From Paraburkholderia ultramafica (GTDB lineage: Bacteria > Pseudomonadota > Gammaproteobacteria > Burkholderiales > Burkholderiaceae), in NCBI RefSeq assembly GCF_902859915.1, contig NZ_CADIKK010000027.1:48399-112398 (forward strand): a stretch of DNA of 64,000 nucleotides, written 5' to 3'. Of this stretch, positions 24,645-32,776 are shown piece after piece. The notes under the pieces are model-generated. The model was not told where the DNA came from. It saw only the letters and a list, made by a program, of their open reading frames with translations, and searched no databases. Within the stretch, counting starts at the first letter, position 1. Each line of letters starts with the position of its first letter. A program made the position numbers and the translations under genes.

Positions 24645-24880
24645 CTCGCCTGACCCCGCCACCGACCCGCAACGGAGCGCGGGCCGCACCAGCGAAGTGC
24701 GAATCATCGCCTTCGCGTCCAGGCTGGCGCACAATCGTCGTATCAGAGCGTGGCTGCTCCACGCGCACGCTGTGTTTGCGCACGCGCATAGTTCTTGCTC
24801 GCCTATCCTATAAACTCTCGTTTTGAGCGTGCGCATTCGTATCGAGCATCCAGGCGCGCGGCCACCTCCACACGACTGAC

Positions 24881-26158
24881 ATGATGAGCATGATCGAACT
24901 CGATCCTCCCGGCTTCCAGCCGCCGCGCCCGATGGCCGGCGACGAAGGCTCCCGGCGCACCGTTCTGTACGGCGGCTACACCGTTTTCAGCGTGTTTCAG
25001 CCCGTTTTCTCGGTCTCGCACCGACGCGCGATCGGCTACCACGCGTCGCTGCGCGCCCACGACGAACATGCGCTGCAAGTGCCGTCGCACGAGGTTTTCA
25101 CCCAGGCCGCGCGGCGCGGCGACCTGCTGGAACTCGGCCGGTTGGCCGAATCGCTGCATCTTGGCAACTTCAACGCGTTCGACAGCCACGACGAGTGGCT
25201 CTTCCTGAGCCTGCACCCGGCCGCGCTGATGGACACCAGCTACGGCGATGCGCTGCTTGCCGGTCTCAAGGCGCTCGGCCTGCCGCCGCAACGCGTGGTG
25301 CTCGAAGTGTCCGAGCAGGCAGGCGGCGAAACCACGCGCTTCGCCGAAATCATCGACGCGCTGCGCAAATCCGGCTTCCTGATCGCGCTCGACGGCTTCG
25401 GCGCAAAGCATTCGAACATTGACCGCGTGTGGCATCTGCGCCCGGATATCGTCACGCTCGACCGCTGCATTCTCGCGCAAGCCAGCGAACACTCGCATAT
25501 CGAACGCGTGCTGCCGGGCCTCGTCTCGCTGCTGCACGAGTCGGGGCAACTGGTGCTGATGGGCGGCCTGAGCACCGAGCGCGACGCGCTGATCGCGCTC
25601 GAATGCAACGTGGACTTCATGCAGGGCGCGTTCTTCGCGGGCCCCAGCGTCGAGCCGGTCAAGCCGCAAGCGGCGGCCAGCCGGATGGACTCGCTCTCCG
25701 CGGCGCTGCGCGAACGGGTCACCGCGCGCGAACGTGCGCAATCCGCGCGGCTCGCTCCGTACGCTACGGCGCTGGAGATGGCTGCCGCTCAACTGGTTGC
25801 CGGCGAGTCGATCGCCCAGGCCACCACGCCGCTGCTCATGCTCGGCGAAACGGCGCGCTGCTTCGTGCTCGACGGTTCTGGCCGGCAGATCGGCGACAAC
25901 GTGCTGCCGCCTGGACGCACGTCGCAACGTGCGAAGCGTTTCCGGCCGCTGCTACATTCGGAAGGCGCGAGTTGGGAACGCCGGCCGTACTTTATCCAGG
26001 CGATGCGCGTGCCCGGCCAGGTGCATCTCACGCCGCCTTATCTGTCGATCAACGAAGCGCACCTGTGCGTGACCGCCTCGATCGCCGCGCATACGCCGCA
26101 CGGCACGCAGGTGCTATGCGTGGACATCAACTGGGAAGTCGCGGCGCATCGCAATTGA
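24881..26158 (+). CDS. Degenerate EAL-domain protein with a C-terminal sensor-like domain
   Basis: 425 residues, no signal peptide. Residues 30-260 have the EAL phosphodiesterase fold, but key catalytic positions are lost. EAL itself reads HAS (YHASLR, 53-58), the DDFG motif is DGFG (171-174), and the AEGVE glutamate is replaced (LMGGLS, 226-231). E142 (LEVSE) remains. It is therefore unlikely to hydrolyse cyclic di-GMP and may bind it or partner proteins instead. The C-terminal part (about 300-425; LMLGETARCFVLDGSG, RRPYFIQAMRVPGQVHLTPPY, CVDINWEVA) resembles a PAS/Cache-like sensing fold. The last 45 bp overlap the convergent sigma-factor gene. Confidence 0.82.
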   Translation: MMSMIELDPPGFQPPRPMAGDEGSRRTVLYGGYTVFSVFQPVFSVSHRRAIGYHASLRAHDEHALQVPSHEVFTQAARRGDLLELGRLAESLHLGNFNAFDSHDEWLFLSLHPAALMDTSYGDALLAGLKALGLPPQRVVLEVSEQAGGETTRFAEIIDALRKSGFLIALDGFGAKHSNIDRVWHLRPDIVTLDRCILAQASEHSHIERVLPGLVSLLHESGQLVLMGGLSTERDALIALECNVDFMQGAFFAGPSVEPVKPQAAASRMDSLSAALRERVTARERAQSARLAPYATALEMAAAQLVAGESIAQATTPLLMLGETARCFVLDGSGRQIGDNVLPPGRTSQRAKRFRPLLHSEGASWERRPYFIQAMRVPGQVHLTPPYLSINEAHLCVTASIAAHTPHGTQVLCVDINWEVAAHRN

Positions 26159-27100
26159 AGGCGCGGGGCGCTGCTGGATCCGCTCCAGCAGTTCCGCGAC
26201 CGCCGCACGGCCCAGCACGCGGTTGGCGGCATGCAGACGCGCCGCGCTGGTCACGATGCGCAACGAGATGATTTTCGTCGAGCCATCGGTCACACCGTGT
26301 GTCCACACGTCGAGCACCCCGACGACGTCGCCTTCCAGGAACAAGGCGACGCACATGTTCCCCTCGATCGACACCACTTCGGCGCTGCTCGCCTGCTGCG
26401 CCAGCGACGTCACCGTGTCCACCCACCCTGCCGCTGCCGGTTCGCGTGCGCACACCGGCGCACACACGGGCGCGTCGCTGACGACTTCAGGCGCGTCGCT
26501 GAAGAGCCGCAACAGACCGGTTCGATCTTGCGCCTCCAGCGCGGTGCGCAAGCGCTCGACGATTCGCGCATGCGCGGCGGGATCGGGCCGCTCCAGCGGC
26601 GCACCCGCTCGCTGCAGCCGCGCCTTGGCCCGGTGGACGATCTGCCGGCAAGCCGCCGGCGTGCGCTCGAGAATTCTTGCGATCTCCGCGTAGTCGCAAT
26701 CGAAGGCTTCGTGCAGCACGAACGCCGCGCGTTCGTCCGGCTTCAGGCGTTCGAGCAGCAGCATCACCCCGTAGGACATCTCCGCCGCGCGCAACGCCAG
26801 TTCCTCCGCCGACGGCGCCACCTCGTCGAGCCACGGCTCCGGCAGCCAGCCCGCGGCCTGCGACGCGCGTTCACGCTGCACGTGCCGCAATCGGTCGATC
26901 GCCGTGCGCGTGGTGATCGTGGTGAGCCAGGCGGCCGGCGTTTGTACCGCTTGCGTATCGGCCAGATGCCATTTGAGCCAGACGTCCTGCACCACGTCTT
27001 CCGCTTCGGCGCGGCTGCCAAGCATCCGGTATGCCAGCGCGAGCAGGCGGGCGCGCACGGCCTCGAAACTGGATGCCTTGTCGATTCCCTGTTCTGTCAT
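26114..27100 (-). CDS. ECF sigma factor with SnoaL-like C-terminal extension (ECF41-like)
   Basis: 328 residues from the ATG at 27100, which has GGAGG upstream. Region sigma2 (about 10-75) contains ALAYRMLGSRAEAEDVVQDVWLKW. WLPEP (85-89), a hallmark of ECF41 sigma factors, lies in the linker. Sigma4 follows (about 110-165, LKPDERAAFVLHEAF, then YAEIARILERTPAACRQIVHRA). Residues 175-320 match the NTF2/SnoaL-type extension that regulates sigma activity from within the protein. The DGGGK motif usual in that domain is not seen. ECF41 genes usually adjoin an oxidoreductase or carboxymuconolactone-decarboxylase target, and none is here. The 3' end overlaps the EAL gene. Confidence 0.88.
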   Translation of the reverse strand: MTEQGIDKASSFEAVRARLLALAYRMLGSRAEAEDVVQDVWLKWHLADTQAVQTPAAWLTTITTRTAIDRLRHVQRERASQAAGWLPEPWLDEVAPSAEELALRAAEMSYGVMLLLERLKPDERAAFVLHEAFDCDYAEIARILERTPAACRQIVHRAKARLQRAGAPLERPDPAAHARIVERLRTALEAQDRTGLLRLFSDAPEVVSDAPVCAPVCAREPAAAGWVDTVTSLAQQASSAEVVSIEGNMCVALFLEGDVVGVLDVWTHGVTDGSTKIISLRIVTSAARLHAANRVLGRAAVAELLERIQQRPAPSIAMRRDFPVDVHA

Positions 27101-27361
27101 ATGTAGACCTCCAGATCGTGCGTGGTGAAAAAAGCGCGCCTTGCCTGCCTGCGGAATTGTCCAGGCGCTCGCCGTAGTCGGCATCCTTTCAGCTTGACGC
27201 CCGAGCGCTCGGCGATGTGACAGCGGGACGCAAAAATATTCCTGTCACGCGGCCGTGCGCTGCTTCGTCAAAAGAGCAACAACCGGCGCATGGTGCGTAC
27301 GGTTTTTGAATCGGCCGTGGCTATCGGGTATCCGTGCCGCGCCGTCAATGACGAGACACCT

Positions 27362-28009
27362 ATGCACTCAGCCTATCCATCCATCACCGGTCTCGGTCTC
27401 GTGCCTACCGTGATCGAACAGTCCGGCCGCGGCGAGCGCGCCTACGACATTTACTCCCGCCTGCTGCGCGAGCGCATCGTGTTTCTGGTCGGGCCGGTCA
27501 ACGAGCAGTCAGCCAGTCTGATTGTCGCGCAGCTGCTGTTTCTGGAATCCGAGAACCCCGACAAGGATATTTCTTTTTATATCAACTCGCCGGGCGGCTC
27601 GGTGTACGACGGCCTCGCGATTTACGACACCATGCAGTTCATCAAGCCGGAGGTATCGACGTTGTGCACCGGCTTTGCCGCGAGCATGGGGACGTTCCTG
27701 CTGTGCGCGGGTCAACGCGGCAAGCGGTATGCGTTGCCGAACGCGCGCATCATGATTCACCAGCCGTCCGGCGGCAGCCAGGGTACGGCGGCGGACGTCG
27801 AGATTCAGGCAAAGGAGGTGCTGTATCTGCGAGCACGCCTGAATGCAATGACGGCCGAGCGCACCGGACGCAGCGTCGAGGAAATTGCGCGCGACACCGA
27901 TCGCGACAACTTCATGTCGGCACCCGAGGCCAAGGGGTATGGCTTGATCGACGACGTGCTGGAAACGCGCGCGGCGCTGGGCGGCATGATGCGCCACCAT
28001 GACATGTAG
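27362..28009 (+). CDS. clpP: ATP-dependent Clp protease proteolytic subunit, paralogue
   Basis: 215-residue serine peptidase subunit of the Clp complex. The catalytic triad is intact and correctly spaced: S108 (GFAASMG), H133 (IMIHQPSGG) and D182 (TDRDNF). The N-terminal GLVPTVIEQSGRGERAYDIYSRLLRERIVFL segment is typical. I chose the ATG at 27362 because upstream codons of the frame are unrelated to ClpP. It is not next to clpX or tig, so it is a second ClpP copy. It lies 261 bp from the divergent ECF sigma-factor gene. Confidence 0.93.
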   Translation: MHSAYPSITGLGLVPTVIEQSGRGERAYDIYSRLLRERIVFLVGPVNEQSASLIVAQLLFLESENPDKDISFYINSPGGSVYDGLAIYDTMQFIKPEVSTLCTGFAASMGTFLLCAGQRGKRYALPNARIMIHQPSGGSQGTAADVEIQAKEVLYLRARLNAMTAERTGRSVEEIARDTDRDNFMSAPEAKGYGLIDDVLETRAALGGMMRHHDM

Positions 28010-28381
28010 CGGCGCTAACCTGCGATTCTTGCGGTTTGAACACATCGAGCTGCGAGACTCGCGTGCAGCGCGCTCTCGCATTTCCACCGCAATGACTGGC
28101 GCTCCGTCGGAAGCCGGGCCGAGCGGTCGAGCGAGTCACTCCAATGCAACGCAGGCGAACCCGATGATCCGTTCAAACCCGCTCCGCTCGAGTCACTCAA
28201 GCACCGCACGCCGTTTAAGCAATAAAAACAGGGCTCAACGCCCACCTTGACCACTCACGCCGCCGACGGCTTTTGTCGCCCCCGTCGGTGCGGCCGGAAC
28301 ACAAAAGCTGCTCACCTTCGCTGGAATCGCTATCATGGTCGCGATTCGTCGAATTCGACGATCGCTTCAATGGAGATATAC
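28010..28381. other. Intergenic region clpP paralogue / NYN gene
   Basis: 372 bp, moderately AT-enriched around 28200-28230. It holds a perfect 16-bp palindrome (28346-28361) just before the NYN gene. I see no clear terminator after clpP and no protein-like open frame. Confidence 0.5.
28346..28361. promoter_or_regulatory. Perfect 16-bp palindrome before the NYN-LOTUS gene
   Basis: TCGTCGAATTCGACGA equals its own reverse complement and ends 20 bp before the ATG at 28382. It is either an operator or an mRNA hairpin close to the ribosome-binding GGAG. Confidence 0.5.
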
Positions 28382-29821
28382 ATGGCGTCATCCAACGAAA
28401 CCGTCAGCATGGCGCTATTCTGCGACTTCGAAAACGTCGCGCTCGGCGTGCGCGACGCGAAGTACGACAAGTTCGATATCAAGCTGGTGCTCGAACGCCT
28501 GCTGCTCAAGGGCAGCATTGTCGTGAAGAAAGCGTATTGCGACTGGGACCGCTACAAGAGCTTCAAAGGCGCGATGCATGAGGCCAATTTCGAGTTGATC
28601 GAAATTCCGCACGTGCGCCAATCGGGCAAGAATTCCGCCGACATCCGGCTCGTGGTCGACGCGCTCGACCTCTGCTACACGAAATCGCACGTCAACACGT
28701 TCGTCATCATCAGCGGCGACTCGGACTTTTCACCGCTGGTATCGAAGCTGCGCGAGAATGCCAAGCAGGTGATCGGCGTGGGCGTGCAGCAATCCACGTC
28801 CGATCTGCTGATCGCGAACTGCGACGAATTCTTCTTTTACGACGACCTCGTGCGCGAAAGTCAGCGTGCGGTTAGCAAACGCGAGTCGGCGCGCCCGCAA
28901 CAGAACACCCAGCAGGCGGCCAAGCGCGCGCCCGACGAAGACAAGACCCGTCCCAAGGAAGATCTGGAAAAACGCCGCACCAAGGCAGTCGAGATTGCGG
29001 TGCAAACGTTCGATGCGCTCGCGTCCGAACGCGGCGACAGCGGCAAGATCTGGGCATCCGTGCTGAAGAACGCGATCAAGCGCCGCAAACCGGATTTCAA
29101 CGAGACGTACTACGGTTTTCGCGCGTTCGGCAATCTGCTGGAAGAAGCGCATGCGCGCGGGCTGCTCGAGTTCGGCCGCGACGAGAAGTCAGGTGCGTAT
29201 GTGTACCGCAGCACGGCGGCGAACGTGGCTGTCGAAAACGTGAATGAGCCTGCGGAATCCGAATCGGCTGAACAGCTGTATGAGGCGCAGATTGCCGAAA
29301 CGGTAGTTGCCGTTGCCGAACCGGGTGGCAAGCATGAGTCGCGTCGCAGAGGACGCGGCAATCGCAAGGCGGGCCGTGGCCAGCAGGAAGCCGTTCTCGA
29401 AGAGCGAGCCGCGGTCGAGCACGCAGGCAACGTGCAGGCCCAGGAGGACGAGCTGCATGAGCAAGTGCCGTCAGCCAGCGAGCCGATTGTCGAACAGCCG
29501 GAAGCTACTTGGGTCGCACCGGAGCATGCTGTCGCTGAGCCGGTCGCTGTAGGCAACGAACACGCCATCGAAGCGGACGGCAATCAGCCCGAACGTCCCA
29601 AGACGCGCGCACCGCGCAAGACGGCCGCGAAGAAAGCAAAGAAGAGCAAGCCGCGAACGATCGATGACGTACCGGAGATCGCCGCGCCGGCTGAAGCACC
29701 AGCACATGCGCCGGCTGTCGAAGGTGAAGAAGCGCCTGTCGCGGCCAGCAAGGCAGCGCGTAAAGGCGCGCCGCGTAGCCGTCGTCCGCGTAAGACAGCG
29801 ACGACTAGCGACGTGGAGTGA
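28382..29821 (+). CDS. NYN-domain ribonuclease-like protein with OST-HTH/LOTUS domain
   Basis: 479 residues. The N-terminal NYN (LabA/DUF88, PIN-like) nuclease domain (about 8-155) has the conserved acidic residues D15 (CDFEN), D87 (KNSADIRLVVDALD), D93 and D113/D115 (ISGDSDFSPL). An OST-HTH/LOTUS RNA-binding domain follows (about 203-276; AVQTFDALASERGDSGKIWA, then FNETYYGFRAFGNLLEEA). The rest is low-complexity: acidic Ala/Glu-rich stretches with basic RRRGRGNRK and RKTAAKKAKKSK blocks that could bind RNA. The ATG at 28382 has GGAG upstream; earlier in-frame ATGs lack this. Single gene with its own terminator. RNA cleavage is inferred from the family. Confidence 0.9.
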   Translation: MASSNETVSMALFCDFENVALGVRDAKYDKFDIKLVLERLLLKGSIVVKKAYCDWDRYKSFKGAMHEANFELIEIPHVRQSGKNSADIRLVVDALDLCYTKSHVNTFVIISGDSDFSPLVSKLRENAKQVIGVGVQQSTSDLLIANCDEFFFYDDLVRESQRAVSKRESARPQQNTQQAAKRAPDEDKTRPKEDLEKRRTKAVEIAVQTFDALASERGDSGKIWASVLKNAIKRRKPDFNETYYGFRAFGNLLEEAHARGLLEFGRDEKSGAYVYRSTAANVAVENVNEPAESESAEQLYEAQIAETVVAVAEPGGKHESRRRGRGNRKAGRGQQEAVLEERAAVEHAGNVQAQEDELHEQVPSASEPIVEQPEATWVAPEHAVAEPVAVGNEHAIEADGNQPERPKTRAPRKTAAKKAKKSKPRTIDDVPEIAAPAEAPAHAPAVEGEEAPVAASKAARKGAPRSRRPRKTATTSDVE

Positions 29822-30127
29822 GCCGCTCACGTTGCGTGATTCGTGCTGATTTGCTCAGCGCGGACCGTAGCAATATGGGTGCGACGGAACACCTCGCGCA
29901 TTTAACACAAAGCCCCGGTTCATCATCACGAGCAGGGGCTTTTTATCGCGGGTCCACTGCGCGCCAATCGCGCTGAGAAACCGAGAGCGCGTCGCCAGAT
30001 GCACGGAGTTCGAAGCCTATTACCGAGTGGAAAACAACCACAAATCCTTCGGCTTCTCCGGCTGGCTCAGCCGCTAACGCACTGACTTCCGCTTCAACTG
30101 CAACCGTAGCTGGCGTCACCCAAACCC
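29822..30127. other. Intergenic region NYN gene / beta-propeller lipoprotein
   Basis: 306 bp between convergent genes. It contains the terminator of the NYN gene and otherwise nothing I recognise. Confidence 0.5.
29909..29944 (+). terminator. Intrinsic terminator of the NYN gene
   Basis: AAAGCCCC (29909-29916) pairs with GGGGCTTT (29935-29942), followed by T residues. The loop is long at 18 nt. Confidence 0.8.
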
Positions 30128-31927
30128 TCACCGCAACCCAAACACCGCCACCCCATTCGTCGCGCCCACATAAACCTTTCCGCGCGCGATCATCGGCGTG
30201 ATGAACTTGTTGCCCGCGCCCCATTGATCGCGCGTCCCCGCCTGATTGCTGTTGTACAACTCGCGTGCGAGATTGCCGGCATCATACGCGTGCAACGCGC
30301 CGGTCGTGCCGTTCTCCGCGGCCCACACGATTGCATTGGTCGCACCGTTGGCCGATACGGCCGGCGTCGCGCCGGGATAGGCAAACGTAGTCGCACTCTT
30401 CGACGCAGCGGTGGTGGCGAGCGATGCACCCGAGACCGGCAACGCCTTCAGGTTGTCGTTCAAACCGCCGTAATAAACCACGCCTCCGTAGTAAGCCGGC
30501 GATCCCCAGATGCCGCCCGCCAGCGTACCGATCAGTTCCTGCCAGATGTTGTTGGCCGTCGGACTGAATTTGCCCATCGAGTCGCGATCGACCACATAGA
30601 TGTGGTTGTCCTTGCCGGCCGCCACCGCCAGGTGTTTGACCACGCCGCTCGCAGTCGTCTGATCGGGCAACAACATCACGCCGCCGGAGCCGAAATCGTC
30701 GTCGGCATTCGCCTCGGCCACGACGTTATCCATCGCGAAGTAATCGGTGACCTGCAAATTGCCTAACGACAGCTTCATCAGCGAGTTGCCGAAATCGCCG
30801 TCGACCGGAAAGCCCTGCGCGTTTAGCGTCGTGCCGAACGTGCCGTTGCCATCGACGACGTACAGCGATGTACCGTCCGATGCCATCCCCGAACCGGCCA
30901 TCCAGACCGACCCCTGGCTGCCGTTCGGCGCGATGTTGAGCACGCCGGTCTGCTGCAGCGTGTCGGCGCTATACGCCATCAGCCAGCCGGTATACGCGCC
31001 CGACATGCAGTGCGCGGTCCAGCCCATGTAGATGTTGCCGGCAACCAGCGTCAGTGCCGCGCGCTCCGAGTGCAGCGCCGGGTTGAACGTGATCACGCCA
31101 TTGACGCTGCCCGCGCCGCCGCCCGGATACGTCGCGCCGATCTCCGTCGGTCCGCCGAGCACCTCGGCGCCGGTCGCGAGATCGAGCGCATGCAGACGAT
31201 GATGGTAGCCACCGCCGCTGTCTTTAGTCATCGCCACCGCATAGAGCACGCCGTTCGCCCCGCGACTGCGGTCGATCACCGGCGTCGAAGTAATGCCGAT
31301 TTCCGGCGTGATGTCCTGGCAACTGCGGTCGTCGCTGGGGGTTTCGCCGCTGCCGGTCAGCGAGACTTTCCACAATTGCGCGAAGGTGGCGGCGTCATAG
31401 GCATAGACGCTATCGTGTTCGGTAACAACGTACACCACGTCGTGCGACGTGCCGCCAATCGACAGACTGGTGACGAAGAGCGGCTGTCCGTCGACCTTGC
31501 CGTCCGCGGGCAGGAACGCGACTTTGCCGAAGCTGGAGGAATTGACGTTGGCGGGTGTGAGGGTCGTTTCGGCGAGCATCTGGCCGGTGCGGGCCAGATC
31601 GTTGTGATGCATCAACACGTCGGTGGCGTAGGCGCCGGTTGCCGTAGGCGTGGACGTGCCGCCGCCCGACCCGTTCGATCCGCTACCGCCAGCACTGCCG
31701 CTCCCCGTTCCCGTCGACGACCCTGTGCCGCCGCTGGTGCCGCTTGCGCCACTTGCACCACTCGCGCCGCTGGCGCCACTACCGGCCGCTGAACCCGACG
31801 CTGTCCCGGATGAGCCGCCACCACCGCCACACGAAACAAAAAAAGAAACGAGCAAGATAATCGCCAGCCACGCGCACACTCGCGTCCCTACACTCAGATC
31901 AGACGTGTCGGTTTGCGGTCTGCGCAT
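30128..31927 (-). CDS. PQQ-like beta-propeller lipoprotein
   Basis: 599 residues. An N-terminal signal with lipobox (about LVSFFVSC) predicts a lipid-anchored protein in the cell envelope. It is followed by a long Gly/Ser/Ala linker (about 34-95) with repeated GAS triplets. The remainder has repeated beta-propeller blades of the PQQ/quinoprotein type (VVYVVTEHDSVYAYDAAT, LYAVAMTKDSGG, LYVVDGNGTFG, NHIYVVDRDS, VYYGGLNDNLKALP, KVYVGATNGVAVFGL). No catalytic dehydrogenase residues are evident. Enzymatic or scaffold role is unknown. Start taken as the ATG at 31927. Confidence 0.82.
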   Translation of the reverse strand: MRRPQTDTSDLSVGTRVCAWLAIILLVSFFVSCGGGGGSSGTASGSAAGSGASGASGASGASGTSGGTGSSTGTGSGSAGGSGSNGSGGGTSTPTATGAYATDVLMHHNDLARTGQMLAETTLTPANVNSSSFGKVAFLPADGKVDGQPLFVTSLSIGGTSHDVVYVVTEHDSVYAYDAATFAQLWKVSLTGSGETPSDDRSCQDITPEIGITSTPVIDRSRGANGVLYAVAMTKDSGGGYHHRLHALDLATGAEVLGGPTEIGATYPGGGAGSVNGVITFNPALHSERAALTLVAGNIYMGWTAHCMSGAYTGWLMAYSADTLQQTGVLNIAPNGSQGSVWMAGSGMASDGTSLYVVDGNGTFGTTLNAQGFPVDGDFGNSLMKLSLGNLQVTDYFAMDNVVAEANADDDFGSGGVMLLPDQTTASGVVKHLAVAAGKDNHIYVVDRDSMGKFSPTANNIWQELIGTLAGGIWGSPAYYGGVVYYGGLNDNLKALPVSGASLATTAASKSATTFAYPGATPAVSANGATNAIVWAAENGTTGALHAYDAGNLARELYNSNQAGTRDQWGAGNKFITPMIARGKVYVGATNGVAVFGLR

Positions 31928-32042
31928 ATTCGCCTCAGCGGGGTGCCCGGCCCGCTCCGCGCGTCGAGTGGCGGAGGCAAAAACGTCGTGTGCCGGCAGG
32001 GATGAACGGGATGTCGCTGACTACGCAGGACCACCAAACAAC

Positions 32043-32066
32043 TGGTCGGATGTCGCCATCCGACCA
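32043..32066. other. Strong stem-loop between the two lipoprotein genes
   Basis: TGGTCGGATG (32043-32052) and CATCCGACCA (32057-32066) pair perfectly around a 4-nt loop. On the minus strand it is followed only by a weak T-rich GTTGTTTGG, so it may be an inefficient terminator of the glycine-zipper gene or an RNA structure. Confidence 0.5.
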
Positions 32067-32224
32067 AACCTACGCCCTTTGCCGGCGGAATTGCCGCCAT
32101 CGTTTCGTGTCTATCCGCCAGAGATAACAGAACCTTTACAGCGACCGCTTTGCACGGTCACCGTTGGAAACGCTTCGTTTCAGCAAGGCAAAATATGCCG
32201 ATCCGGTCCGCGCATTAATCCGGC

Positions 32225-32776
32225 TCAGTAGTACGGATAAGGCGCATACATGACCGGCGGAGGCGCAACGTACCCCGGCGGCGGCGCATAGTAAGGCTGC
32301 GGCGCGACATAGTAAGGCCGCGGTTGGGCGATCGTGTCGCCCTTCGAGGTCATGCACTGGGCGTAGGCGGCGTCGTAGTGCGCCTGCAAGCCGGCGGCGG
32401 AATATTGCGCGCCATTCGCGCCGTTTGCGCCGCCGATCAGCAGCCCGCTGCCGGCGCCGATCGCCGCGCCCGCGCCGGCATTGCCGGCCGCCGCACCGAA
32501 CAGCGCGCCGATTGCCGCGCCGCCGAGCGTGCCCAGCGCCGCGCTGTTCACGCTATTGTTGGTGGCCGCCTGCGCTGCCCCGGACTGGTTGGTGGAACGG
32601 TTCGCGTAGTCGCGGCACACATAGTCGTTCTGCTGGAACTGGTCGAGTGATTCGCCGTGGTGCGGCAGCGCAACCACACTCGGGGCGCTTGGCGGCGCCA
32701 CCACACAGCCGCCGAGCGCGAGCACAACAATGGCGGCAGGTATCGCAATGCTTATCGATTTAGTGCTGGAAATCAT
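32225..32776 (-). CDS. Glycine-zipper lipoprotein
   Basis: 183 residues. The signal peptide ends in the lipobox LALGGC (Cys at 24), so it is probably an outer-membrane lipoprotein. A central glycine-zipper region (about 80-120; GTLGGAAIGALFGAAAGNAGAG, AIGAGSGLLIGG) can insert into or associate with membranes. A YAQCMTSKGD motif follows, then a Pro/Tyr-rich tail (PYYAPPPGYVAPPP). The family is common in Burkholderia, but its function is not established. Monocistronic as far as can be seen. Confidence 0.85.
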   Translation of the reverse strand: MISSTKSISIAIPAAIVVLALGGCVVAPPSAPSVVALPHHGESLDQFQQNDYVCRDYANRSTNQSGAAQAATNNSVNSAALGTLGGAAIGALFGAAAGNAGAGAAIGAGSGLLIGGANGANGAQYSAAGLQAHYDAAYAQCMTSKGDTIAQPRPYYVAPQPYYAPPPGYVAPPPVMYAPYPYY

